25,190 bases of DNA, taken from an uncultured Oscillospiraceae bacterium (GTDB lineage: Bacteria > Bacillota > Clostridia > Oscillospirales > Oscillospiraceae). Below are positions 14,693 to 22,284 of this stretch, piece by piece. The stretch spans positions 1 through 25,190 of the forward strand of contig CAKTXO010000012.1 of the NCBI GenBank assembly GCA_934630985.1, in the 5' to 3' direction. Within the stretch, counting starts at the first letter, position 1. Every line of letters starts with the position of its first letter. Position numbers and translations under genes: made by a program. Under the pieces are notes generated by a model. It worked only from the letters and a program-made list of their open reading frames with translations, was not told the DNA's origin and made no database searches.

Positions 14693-14816
14693 CAGCTTGT
14701 TGGGAGATCTCCCAAGCCCTTTGAATCACAAGTTCCTTGTGAGCTGCGCACCTAACCGGCGCTTGTGTTTCGTGTGCAACCCTCTACGAAAACAATAATG
14801 TTATGTTAATTTGAGA

Positions 14817-14845
14817 TTGACTTAATATGCGATACAGGGTATAAT
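14817..14845 (+). promoter_or_regulatory. Promoter and possible operator of the XRE/KilA-N/recombinase operon
   Basis: TTGACT, a 17-nt spacer and a perfect TATAAT. Just after the -10, TGATC..GATCA (about 14845-14861) forms an inverted repeat over the start site. This is a plausible binding site for the XRE repressor encoded next. Confidence 0.75.
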
Positions 14846-14874
14846 GATCACACAAAGATCAGGAGGTGACGGTT

Positions 14875-15231
14875 ATGAATACCATCGGTGTGCGGCTGCG
14901 GGAACTGCGTCAAAGTGCAAAGCTGTCTCAGGCGAAAATTGCAGCCATTGTAGGTTCCCGGCAGTCGGCGGTTGCTCGATTTGAAAGCGGAGAAGCCCAT
15001 GTCCCGGCGGATGTGATGATTCGGTATGCGGATTATTTCGATGTGTCGCTGGATTACATTTTTGGTCGCACAGACAAACCTCAGGGAAAGCTGTATGAGC
15101 GGAAAATGAAAATCGAAAAGGTCTATCCTGAGATGGACAAATTCATCGAGATGTGCTTTGACCCCGGCTCACCCGTCAATGAGCGGCTGAAAGAAACCCT
15201 TCGGGAAATGCTGAAGGAGGGTCAGGAATGA
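14875..15231 (+). CDS. XRE-family HTH transcriptional regulator
   Basis: The product is 118 aa from an ATG 5 nt after AGGAGGTGA; the GTG three codons earlier lies within that ribosome site. Residues 5-60 (GVRLRELRQSAKLSQAKIAAIVGSRQSAVARFESGEAHVP..YADYFDVSLDYIFGRTD) are a typical Cro/C1 helix-turn-helix domain. The C-terminal helical tail probably mediates dimerisation. It starts a three-gene operon and overlaps kilA-N by ATGA. It likely represses this operon, and with it the recombinase, through the inverted repeat near the promoter. Confidence 0.88.
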   Translation: MNTIGVRLRELRQSAKLSQAKIAAIVGSRQSAVARFESGEAHVPADVMIRYADYFDVSLDYIFGRTDKPQGKLYERKMKIEKVYPEMDKFIEMCFDPGSPVNERLKETLREMLKEGQE

Positions 15232-16088
15232 GCAGACATACCACTACGATTACTGTTCAGGATGTTCCTGTCACAGTCATGCAGATCGACCAAAGTGACT
15301 ACATCAGCCTGACAGATATGGCAAAAGCCCGAACAGATTCCACCCGGGCGGCGGATGTCATAAAAAACTGGCTGCGTACCCGCTCCACTCTGGAATTCCT
15401 TGGCACATGGGAGGTCATGTATAATCCGAATTTCAAAGTGGTCGAATTCGACCACTTTAAGAACGAGGCGGGGTTGCATACCTTTACCCTCAGCGCAAAA
15501 GAATGGATTGAAAAGACCAACGCCATCGGAATGTATGTGCAGGCGGGACGCTACGGCGGAACCTATGCCCACAAGGATATTGCCTTTGAGTTTGGCTCGG
15601 CCATCAGCCCGATTTTCAAGCTGTATCTGCTGAAAGAGTATCAGCGGCTGAAAGATGACGAGAACGACAGACTGAAGCTGGAATGGAACGCAAAACGGTT
15701 CCTCTCCAAAAACAATTACATCATCCACACCGATGCGGTCAAAAACTATGTGCTGCCCCAGAGTAATTACACCAAAAGCAACGAATGGCTTGCCTATGCT
15801 GACGAAGCGGATTTACTGAATGTTGCCCTGTTCGGCTGTACGGCAAAGGCATGGCGGGAGGCAAACCCGGAGCTGGCAAAGAAAAGCAATATCCGGGACT
15901 ATGCTTCCATCTCTGAACTGACGGTGCTGTCCAATCTGGAAACACATAACGCAGAGTTAATTCGTATGGGTATGGACAAGGCGGAACGGTTTGAAAACTT
16001 AAGAAGAATCGCACAGTACCAAATGCAGGTGCTTATGGAAGCCGAGCGGATTAAGGAATTGCCGGAAGGCGGTGATACATCCAAATGA
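15228..16088 (+). CDS. KilA-N domain-containing protein
   Basis: The product is 286 aa. Residues about 10-110 carry the KilA-N DNA-binding fold (DYISLTDMAKARTDSTRAADVIKNWLRTRSTLEFLGTWE..NPNFKVVEFDHFKNEAG), followed by YGGTYAHKDIAFEFGSAISPIFKLYLLKEYQRLK, the family's conserved second block. KilA-N proteins occur in phages and integrative elements and bind DNA; the exact role is often unknown. The gene overlaps both neighbours by ATGA, tying it to the recombinase. A perfect 24-bp palindrome lies inside the coding sequence at 15435-15458. Confidence 0.88.
   Translation: MSRHTTTITVQDVPVTVMQIDQSDYISLTDMAKARTDSTRAADVIKNWLRTRSTLEFLGTWEVMYNPNFKVVEFDHFKNEAGLHTFTLSAKEWIEKTNAIGMYVQAGRYGGTYAHKDIAFEFGSAISPIFKLYLLKEYQRLKDDENDRLKLEWNAKRFLSKNNYIIHTDAVKNYVLPQSNYTKSNEWLAYADEADLLNVALFGCTAKAWREANPELAKKSNIRDYASISELTVLSNLETHNAELIRMGMDKAERFENLRRIAQYQMQVLMEAERIKELPEGGDTSK
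15435..15458. other. Perfect 24-bp palindrome inside the kilA-N gene
   Basis: AAAGTGGTCGAA is followed directly by its exact reverse complement. It encodes the conserved FKVVEFDHFK segment, so coding constraint may explain it. A perfect palindrome of this length is nonetheless rare by chance and could be a binding or recombination site. Confidence 0.6.
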
Positions 16089-17596
16089 AAGCAGTGATTT
16101 ACGCCCGTTATTCCTCCGACAATCAGCGGGAAGAATCCATTGAGGGGCAGATTCGAGAATGCACCGCTTTTGCCGAGAAAAACGGCATGACCGTTTTGCG
16201 GCATTATATTGACCGTGCTTTCTCTGCCAAAACGGATAACCGTCCGGAATTTCAAAGGATGATCAAGGACAGCAAGGAAAAGCTGTTTGATGTCGTGCTG
16301 GTCTGGAAGTTGGACCGATTTGCCAGGAATCGCTATGACAGTGCGCAGTATAAAAACCTTCTGAAGAAAAACGGTGTTCGTGTGGTCTCCGCCAATGAAG
16401 CGATTTCCGATTCCTCCGAGGGTATCCTGATGGAGTCCATTCTGGAGGGCTTCGCGGAATACTTCTCTGCCGACCTTGCGGAAAAGGTCAATCGGGGGAT
16501 GACAGAGAATGCCTTGAAATGTAAGTTCAACGGCGGCAATCCTACCGTGGGTTACATTATTGACAGTGACCAATATTTTCAAATTGACCCGGTAAAAGCG
16601 CCTTTTGTGCTGGATGCGTTTAAGATGTACGATGAAGGCTCCACTATGTCCCAGATTCGGGATTATCTGAATGAGCATAATGTGACCAACAATCGGGGCG
16701 GCAAGCATACCATCAACAGTATCGCCAAGATACTCAAAAATCGTCGTTACATTGGTGAATACAGTTTTCGGGATGTGGTGGTTCCCCGTGGTATTCCTGC
16801 CATTGTTCCGGAGGATCTGTTTGAGCGGGTGCAGGAGAAGATCGAGAAGAACAAGAAAGCCCCAGCCCGTCACAAGGCTGAGGACGACTACCTGTTGACC
16901 ACCAAGCTGTTCTGCGGACGCTGTGGAGCCTATATGTGCGGCGAAAGCGGGAGAGGGAGAAACGGTAATGTCCACCGCTACTACAAATGCGTGTCCGTAA
17001 AGAAGAAGCGGACGGACTGTAAAAAGAAAGCGGTCAAAAAGGACTGGATCGAGAATCTGGTCATCAGCCGGACGATGAAGCTGGTGAATGACGAGGAAAC
17101 CATCCGAGCGATTGCCGCCATGCTGCTGGATATGCAGGAGCGGGAGAATACCAATCTGCCGCTTTTGACAGAACAGCTCAAGGAAACCCAGAGGGGCATC
17201 GACAATCTTCTGAACGCCATCCAACAGGGCGTCTTCACAAAGTCCACCAAAGGACGGTTGGAAGAGCTGGAAGCAGCGAAGGAAGAACTGGAAATCAAAA
17301 TTGCCAACGAGAAGATTGCCAAGCCGAAGTTGACGGAGGAACAAATCCTATTCTACCTGCACAAATTCCGGGTATTGGATATGAGTAAACAGTCCCACCG
17401 CCAGCGGCTGATTGATACCTTCATCAACCGGATTTATCTCTACGATGACAAGCTAATCATCACCTTCAATCACAAGGATGGCGCGGAAACCATCACACTC
17501 AATGACATAGAAACCGCTCTGACTGAACAGGATGATGGTTCGGATTTGGTTAGCTCCGCTGTACCAAAGGGGGGTTCTTATAGGACTCCCCTTTGA
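16085..17596 (+). CDS. Large serine recombinase
   Basis: The product is 503 aa. The catalytic resolvase domain spans 1-145, with YARYS (Ser10 nucleophile) and the LDRFARNRYD block near residue 76. The recombinase domain covers about 155-255. A zinc ribbon is marked by C277, C280, C302 and C312, and a coiled coil by about 350-410. The set is complete and of normal length, so it is probably active. Enzymes of this class integrate and excise phages and transposons at short attachment sites without a tyrosine recombinase. It is translationally coupled to kilA-N. No other integrase or transfer gene is visible, so it is the candidate engine for the accessory region. Confidence 0.93.
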   Translation: MKAVIYARYSSDNQREESIEGQIRECTAFAEKNGMTVLRHYIDRAFSAKTDNRPEFQRMIKDSKEKLFDVVLVWKLDRFARNRYDSAQYKNLLKKNGVRVVSANEAISDSSEGILMESILEGFAEYFSADLAEKVNRGMTENALKCKFNGGNPTVGYIIDSDQYFQIDPVKAPFVLDAFKMYDEGSTMSQIRDYLNEHNVTNNRGGKHTINSIAKILKNRRYIGEYSFRDVVVPRGIPAIVPEDLFERVQEKIEKNKKAPARHKAEDDYLLTTKLFCGRCGAYMCGESGRGRNGNVHRYYKCVSVKKKRTDCKKKAVKKDWIENLVISRTMKLVNDEETIRAIAAMLLDMQERENTNLPLLTEQLKETQRGIDNLLNAIQQGVFTKSTKGRLEELEAAKEELEIKIANEKIAKPKLTEEQILFYLHKFRVLDMSKQSHRQRLIDTFINRIYLYDDKLIITFNHKDGAETITLNDIETALTEQDDGSDLVSSAVPKGGSYRTPL

Positions 17597-17618
17597 ACTT
17601 TTTGTGAACATTTTTCGG

Positions 17619-17655
17619 AAGTTGCACGTTGGTGTGCAACTTTTCTCTGTTTTGA
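17619..17655 (+). terminator. Terminator after the recombinase gene
   Basis: AAGTTGCAC, loop GTTGGT, GTGCAACTT, then a T-rich tract. A second hairpin (AAAGGGG..CCCCTTT) overlaps the last codons of the recombinase gene at about 17567-17596. Confidence 0.75.
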
Positions 17656-17704
17656 AACTATGGATAGAAGGATTTTTTCCTTACTACAACATTTGGAGGT
17701 TTCT

Positions 17705-19072
17705 ATGACAGAGGAAAACTACAATTACCGCACAAGTCAGACGCTTCTGCGTAACCAGTTCCCGGGGAAAGGGAAGTGGAAAATTCCGGTGATACCGAAA
17801 TTTCAACCCAAAGATGGTGATTTTAACGATCTCCTGCTGATCGGTTTTGACAAAACCAATCTGGAAGACCAGAACCATCTTGACCGAATGGTGCACTTTT
17901 TCCTGTATGATTATCGCTTTGAACGGGTATGGAAAAACCACGAGGCTGACATAGAAAGGCTGTCCCGATACCGGGCTGTGCTTTCTCCCGATTTCAGCAT
18001 GTATTTGGAAATGGCACCTGTGATGCAGATGTATAACGTGTTTCGTAACCGCTGGTGTGGCGCATACTGGGCATCCAAGGGTATACGGGTGATCCCGACC
18101 GTCAACTGGGGTGATGAATCCACCTTTGATTTTTGCTTTGACGGCATTGAAAAGGGCAGCGTTGTGGCAGTTTCAACCTACATGGCTTCCGAGCATGATC
18201 ATCGAAAGGATCAGAAAGAATGGTTCATGGCTGGCTATAATGAGATGCTGCGGCGTATAGAGCCGGAGAAAATCATTTGCTACAACACCCCGTTTCCCCA
18301 GATGCAGGGAGACATCGTGCATGTGGATTATGAACGCAGTTCCTGGCGGTACATGGACTATGACCGGAAGGCAATATCCCATAAAGATTTGGACTGCTAT
18401 AAAATTGGTGGCGCAAATCACACGTTTTGTGATACAATGGACGCATACATGATTGGCAAAGGCGGCGGAAGCGCTTATGGAGGAGATTGGAAACCAAATC
18501 CAAACAAACCAAATGAAGTTATTTTGCAAGGACCTCCCGACTCAATACAACAATATTTTTTGCCGTTCAAAAACGGAGGGTACTGGGTTAAGGTGAAATA
18601 CGGTAAAGATGGATGGGCTGTGAGGATTCGTCATGAAACGAAACACAATCCCAACCAAGACCACACAAATCCTCATGATCATAACATCGATTACGATCCA
18701 TCCCATAGACCTATATATGTGAAACCTCAGATAAATTATCCTGCGGATCAGTATCCGGATGGTGCGCCTGAGTTTAAATCTTTCCCCAAAGAGGTGATCA
18801 GCAAGATGTTCTTCCAATACAATGAAGAGGAAATGCGGTTCAAAACCATCAGCGAGTTCAAAAGCAGCCTGCTTCGTGGCGGTGAAATAGTAATTGAATG
18901 GAACAAGCAACTCTATGGTTTCTTTTATAATGGAACAGCTTTTTATATAACGTTTCCGGATGGTGAAAAGAGTTATTATGAAACTTCGGATGAAGTGTTG
19001 GAACGATATATTGGTAACGACAGGCTGCGTGACATTATTACACATGCAACCGTTTTGGACAGAGCACTGTAA
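17705..19072 (+). CDS. DUF4417-family protein with long unusual C-terminal half
   Basis: The product is 455 aa; the ATG at 17705 follows GGAGG by 5 nt. Residues about 20-225 match the DUF4417 pattern (FNDLLLIGFDKTN..VHFFLYDYRFERVW..LSPDFSMYLEMAP..RNRWCGAYWASKGIRVIPTVNWGDESTFDFCFDGI). This family is common on clostridial mobile elements and has unknown function. DUF4417 proteins are usually near 200-300 aa. Here a Gly-rich linker (GKGGGSAYGGDW) leads into an extra ~220 residues rich in Asn, His, Asp and Pro (PNQDHTNPHDHNIDYDP, INYPADQYPDGAPEFKSF). The DNA becomes more AT-rich from about 18400, which suggests a fusion. A toxin-like or binding tail is conceivable but unproven. Confidence 0.75.
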   Translation: MTEENYNYRTSQTLLRNQFPGKGKWKIPVIPKFQPKDGDFNDLLLIGFDKTNLEDQNHLDRMVHFFLYDYRFERVWKNHEADIERLSRYRAVLSPDFSMYLEMAPVMQMYNVFRNRWCGAYWASKGIRVIPTVNWGDESTFDFCFDGIEKGSVVAVSTYMASEHDHRKDQKEWFMAGYNEMLRRIEPEKIICYNTPFPQMQGDIVHVDYERSSWRYMDYDRKAISHKDLDCYKIGGANHTFCDTMDAYMIGKGGGSAYGGDWKPNPNKPNEVILQGPPDSIQQYFLPFKNGGYWVKVKYGKDGWAVRIRHETKHNPNQDHTNPHDHNIDYDPSHRPIYVKPQINYPADQYPDGAPEFKSFPKEVISKMFFQYNEEEMRFKTISEFKSSLLRGGEIVIEWNKQLYGFFYNGTAFYITFPDGEKSYYETSDEVLERYIGNDRLRDIITHATVLDRAL

Positions 19073-19075
19073 CCG

Positions 19076-19177
19076 ATGGACTGGACAACCCCAAGAAATG
19101 GTATTCCAAACTTTAGTAAACCAATAAACTATTGGGGTGAAATTCCTGAGTTTAAGCATTATGAAAGGATTTCTTGA
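19076..19177 (+). CDS. Possible 33-aa ORF or gene fragment after the DUF4417-type gene
   Basis: The ATG lies 3 nt past the upstream stop and has no ribosome site, so it would need coupling. The peptide contains KPINYWGEIPEFKHYERI, echoing KPQINYPADQYPDGAPEFKSF in the tail of the preceding protein. It may be a remnant of a duplicated or truncated C-terminal cassette rather than a functional gene. Confidence 0.35.
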   Translation: MDWTTPRNGIPNFSKPINYWGEIPEFKHYERIS

Positions 19178-19267
19178 TTAAAGTTTTTAAAAGAGAATCA
19201 GCATGAAATCCAAAACACCGTTGGTATGACAGCGTTTTTTGAAAAATCCCATAAGAACACTCGTACC

Positions 19268-19303
19268 AAAAACGGTGTATCCCTTTAGGGATACACCGTT
19301 TTT
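19268..19303. terminator. Bidirectional terminator downstream of the DUF4417-type gene
   Basis: AAAAACGGTGTATCCC and its perfect complement surround a TTTA loop and end in T-runs on both strands. Confidence 0.85.
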
Positions 19304-19550
19304 GTATTCTCGATAAAAGGGACTCGAAAATTCAAATGCAACAGTCCAGTGGACTGTTGCTTGCCGCCGGCTCGACGGCGGCAACACCTTAGTGTAACGA
19401 GTCCCTTCTGGCGTACCGCCACTCCCAAAAGAAAAGGCGGGACTCGAAAGGGCGGCGGCAGCGGCTGCACTATACTCCATTTTTCATACCAGCGCCCTGG
19501 GCTGCTTCTTTGCCGGAACGCCCTTGCGTTTCCCAGCGAAATGGGAGATA
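19304..19550. other. Gene-free region with hairpins and a tRNA-Arg 3'-end copy
   Basis: There is no credible gene. GCAACAGTCC/GGACTGTTGC and TTGCCGCCG/CGGCGGCAA form two adjacent hairpins at about 19338-19384. AAGGGACTCG (19317-19326) is complementary to CGAGTCCCTT (19398-19407), which opens the tRNA-derived copy at 19398-19417. A further GGGACTCGAA occurs at about 19439. The recurrence of this T-arm-like word suggests several partial tRNA-derived or repeat sequences piled up here. Confidence 0.5.
19398..19417 (+). other. 20-nt duplicate of the tRNA-Arg 3' end (possible attachment-site copy)
   Basis: These 20 bases are identical and in the same orientation as 4377-4396 of the tRNA-Arg gene, covering the T-loop end, the acceptor strand and ACC. 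Nothing else tRNA-like precedes them, so this is a displaced fragment. It is the layout of an attR next to an intact attL tRNA, enclosing about 15 kb. It could instead be part of a dispersed repeat. Confidence 0.55.
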
Positions 19551-19551
19551 A

Positions 19552-19722
19552 TAATACTATTTCTTAAAAATGATTTCATCATTTTATTCTGCCGTATCAC
19601 GGCAGACCGCCTGGGCGGCGGTAAGAAATGTATTGACTTCGTTTTTAAGCGGCAGTGGCCGCTGGCCGCAATCCTGCGGCCTAATAAAACGCTTTTAAGC
19701 GTTTTATTGAAAACTCGTATAA
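19552..19722. repeat. Chain-of-hairpins repeat, copy B (inverted relative to copy A)
   Basis: The reverse complement matches 2011-2183 nearly base for base, with the same six hairpins. The differences are compensatory or in loops (for example GGATTGCGGCC for GGAATGCGGCC and GTGATACGG for GTGAAACGG), plus a small deletion at the TACTATTTC end. It lies upstream of sigma module 4. No gene is supported within it. Confidence 0.85.
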
Positions 19723-19750
19723 GAAAATAATCCATATTTTTTCTTTTGGG

Positions 19751-19779
19751 TGTGAGTTTTTCCCTCCGGAATCCGTCTA
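19751..19779 (+). promoter_or_regulatory. ECF-type promoter of sigma module 4
   Basis: TGTGAG followed by TTTTT, a 17-nt spacer, then CGTCTA and TTAGGGTGAGGAACAAAAAA. The -10 is the full ECF consensus CGTC. The downstream 20 nt are the same as in module 2 and nearly the same as in module 1. Confidence 0.65.
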
Positions 19780-19818
19780 TTAGGGTGAGGAACAAAAAAA
19801 CGAGTGAGGTGAACCCCT

Positions 19819-20373
19819 ATGGAAGACATGCAAATCATTACGCTGTTCCTGGCTCGGAATGAGGACGCCATCCGTCACACCGACGACACCTACGGACGGC
19901 GGCTGTACCACCTGGCAGACGGCATTCTGCGCAGCGGTCAGGACGCGGAGGAAAGCGTCAGCGACACCTATCTGAAAGCCTGGAATACGATTCCTCCCCG
20001 CAGACCCCAGCATCTTTTCGCCTATCTTGCCAAAATCTGCCGGAATTTCTCCCTGGACAGGCTGGACTGGAAGAACGCCGCCAAGCGCAAGGCGGAGGTG
20101 GTCAGTCTGACCCAGGAAATGGAGCTGTGCATCCCGGATACCCAGCGGGAGCGGCAGCGGGAAGGAAAGGAGCTGGGAATGCTCCTGGACGCCTTTCTGC
20201 GCACCCTGACCCCGGAAAACCGGATGGTATTTCTGCGCCGGTACTGGTATGTGGACACCATCGCGGAAATTGCCGTCCGATACGGACTCAGCGAAAGCGC
20301 CGTGCAGATGCGGCTGAGCCGCACCCGGTCTAAGCTCAGCACTTATCTGGAAAAGGAGGGAATCTTCGTATGA
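19819..20373 (+). CDS. ECF-family RNA polymerase sigma factor (module 4)
   Basis: The product is 184 aa from the ATG at 19819 behind GAGGTGA. Region 2 (QDAEESVSDTYLKAWNTIPP, YLAKICRNFSLDRLDW) and region 4 (YVDTIAEIAVRYGLSESAVQMRLSRTRSKL) are complete. The region 4 helix AVQMRLSRTRSKL is nearly identical to that of module 1 (AVMMRLSRTRSKL), suggesting overlapping promoter choice. It is GC-rich, like the core genes. It is coupled by ATGA to the anti-sigma gene. Confidence 0.9.
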   Translation: MEDMQIITLFLARNEDAIRHTDDTYGRRLYHLADGILRSGQDAEESVSDTYLKAWNTIPPRRPQHLFAYLAKICRNFSLDRLDWKNAAKRKAEVVSLTQEMELCIPDTQRERQREGKELGMLLDAFLRTLTPENRMVFLRRYWYVDTIAEIAVRYGLSESAVQMRLSRTRSKLSTYLEKEGIFV

Positions 20374-22145
20374 ACGGAAAAGACATTTTTCTGGGGCTTC
20401 AGTACATCGGCGACGACTTAATCCAGGAGGCCGAGGTCGCTGCCCTCTCCCCCGCCGCCGCCAAGTCGGCTCCCAAGCGCAAAAAGACCCGGTATCCCCT
20501 GCTCATCGCCGCGCTCATTGCCCTGACGCTTCTGCTGGTGGGCTGCGCCATCGTGTACGCACTGGGCATGTCCAGCGTGAAAATCAGCACCGGCAGTGAG
20601 ACCCGGGACTATTCCGAGGTAGACGGAGTCTATGTGAAGGATCCCCACACCGTCAGCACCACCACCCTGTCCCTGGCCGGGCTGGAAGGCTCCAAGGCCT
20701 ACCGGGCCTGTGCGGATTTCTATGCCTTTGAATCCGAGTATACCGCCCGGGGCGAGGAAATGAGCAATGCGGGAACCCTGCCCGAGGGCTACTGGGGCAA
20801 CTACCTGGATATCATGGACGCCAAGGCTCAGGAGCTTGCGGAGCGGTACGGCCTGAAGCCCGAAGGCCAGGTTCTGGATTTCCCCACCGTCCGGAAGCTT
20901 TGCGACGGGCTGGGAGTGGAGCGATTTATCCGGGAGGTTTCGGATGTCAGCGTGGATGTTACCGGGGGTTACTGCTATGTGAGCGGAAACTTCACCCTGA
21001 GCATGGATATCCGCTTTCCGGAAGATCAGGGCTATGAAGTGACCTACACTCCGGGTCAGCTTACCTGGAACCGGCAGGACAGCTTCAGCCGGGATTTCGT
21101 GACCCTGGTGGACGACGGAACCTGGACGGAGCGGAACTACACCACCGCCGCCGGAAGCCAGGTGCTGCTCCTTCGCTCCCCCAGTCAGGAGCGGGGCTAC
21201 ATTCTCTGCAACCGTGGGGAAGCCCTGATGACCCTCCAGCTGAACGTGAATCCGGAATTTTACAGCGAAGACGGCGGGGTAGTCTCCGTGGAGCGAAAAC
21301 CCATGACCGACCGGCAGCTGGAACTGGCAGCCGATGCCGTTGATTTTGCCATCCAGCCCAGAATCCCCACCCAGGCGGACGTGGAGGCTCAGGCAGCCAT
21401 TTCCGCCGGTGCCACCCAGAACGGCTACACCCTGGCCGTGAAGTCCGTGGAGACGGACGGATATGTTGCCCGGATCCTGCTCCGTCTCACCGCCCCGGAG
21501 GACGTAGACCTGGAGGGGCTGGCTCTGAGCTTTGACCGGAATTCCTTTACCGCCCAAAACCGGCAATTCCAAAGCGGCGGGAGTTCTTCCGGTGTGGTTC
21601 CGGACGGCGACGGCCTTGCCAACACCGTGGACTGGCTGGGGGAATACTTTGTAACCTTCCAGGAGGGCCAGCGGCCCTACGAGCTGGGCTCCACCTGGGA
21701 GCTGAACGTTACCGACCTGTATGTGGATCGACGGCGGGAATCCTCCCGGATTCTCACCGAGGGCGACTGGCATTTTTCCGTCACCTTCGACGAAACCAAC
21801 ACCGACTACCGGGAGCTGGAGCTGCTGTCCGCACCCACCACCCTGAAGGCCTCCACCGGCTGGCTGGCGGACGGAACGGACGTGATCGAGGAATTACCGG
21901 TTTCCTCCTTCCGGCTGCGAAAATTCAGTAGCCACGTCACCTGGGATTCCTCCTCCCAGACCGAGGCCGGTGACCGCCTACCCTATGCGGACTTTTACGT
22001 GTGGCACGGGCACTTCGCCTGCGCAGTCCTGAAGGACGGCTCCCAGATCGAGCTGCTGGGAGAGCGGAATGAGGAGCCCATTGACCTGGAGCAGGTGGAC
22101 TATGTGCTTCTTCCGGACGGCATCCGGCTTTCCGCCGGCAGCTAA
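20370..22145 (+). CDS. Membrane-anchored anti-sigma factor with enlarged sensor (module 4)
   Basis: The product is 591 aa, against 338-397 aa for the three paralogs. The cytoplasmic segment 1-42 (MNGKDIFLGLQYIGDDLIQEAE) is followed by a membrane helix at about 43-65 with LLLVGCA (Cys59). About 270 extra residues (roughly 66-335) follow before the C-terminal domain, which carries the shared APEDVDLE...PDGDGLANTV...WHFSVTF...VDYVLLPDG blocks. The insert has no recognised motif. The C-terminal part aligns in order with module 3, so the insert is an added or retained sensory domain. The gene ends 100 nt before the riboswitch promoter. Confidence 0.75.
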   Translation: MNGKDIFLGLQYIGDDLIQEAEVAALSPAAAKSAPKRKKTRYPLLIAALIALTLLLVGCAIVYALGMSSVKISTGSETRDYSEVDGVYVKDPHTVSTTTLSLAGLEGSKAYRACADFYAFESEYTARGEEMSNAGTLPEGYWGNYLDIMDAKAQELAERYGLKPEGQVLDFPTVRKLCDGLGVERFIREVSDVSVDVTGGYCYVSGNFTLSMDIRFPEDQGYEVTYTPGQLTWNRQDSFSRDFVTLVDDGTWTERNYTTAAGSQVLLLRSPSQERGYILCNRGEALMTLQLNVNPEFYSEDGGVVSVERKPMTDRQLELAADAVDFAIQPRIPTQADVEAQAAISAGATQNGYTLAVKSVETDGYVARILLRLTAPEDVDLEGLALSFDRNSFTAQNRQFQSGGSSSGVVPDGDGLANTVDWLGEYFVTFQEGQRPYELGSTWELNVTDLYVDRRRESSRILTEGDWHFSVTFDETNTDYRELELLSAPTTLKASTGWLADGTDVIEELPVSSFRLRKFSSHVTWDSSSQTEAGDRLPYADFYVWHGHFACAVLKDGSQIELLGERNEEPIDLEQVDYVLLPDGIRLSAGS

Positions 22146-22247
22146 GGCACACCGGAATGCCTGCCGTATGCGGCTTTCCGACTGATTCCACGGCAGTTTT
22201 CCCGAATTTCCCCTTTCGCTCCCCGGAAAAATCATCGGTTCCCACAA

Positions 22248-22276
22248 TTGACCTTTTCTCCGGGTTTCCGTATAAT
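22248..22276 (+). promoter_or_regulatory. Promoter of the riboswitch-controlled uptake operon
   Basis: TTGACC, a 17-nt spacer and a perfect TATAAT, placing transcription start near 22283, just ahead of the aptamer. Confidence 0.85.
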
Positions 22277-22284
22277 GGACAGGC

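Noticed and set aside
15899..17344. Long antisense open frame (481 codons) opposite the serine recombinase
   Set aside because: The plus-strand recombinase has complete domains, and the antisense frame has no start signals or motifs.
4398..19397. Conjugative element (ICE)
   Set aside because: No relaxase, coupling protein or type IV secretion gene is present; at most an integrative element without its own transfer genes.
20418..21773. Antisense open frame (451 codons) opposite anti-sigma 4
   Set aside because: It is Gly/His-rich low-complexity sequence typical of a reversed GC-rich gene.
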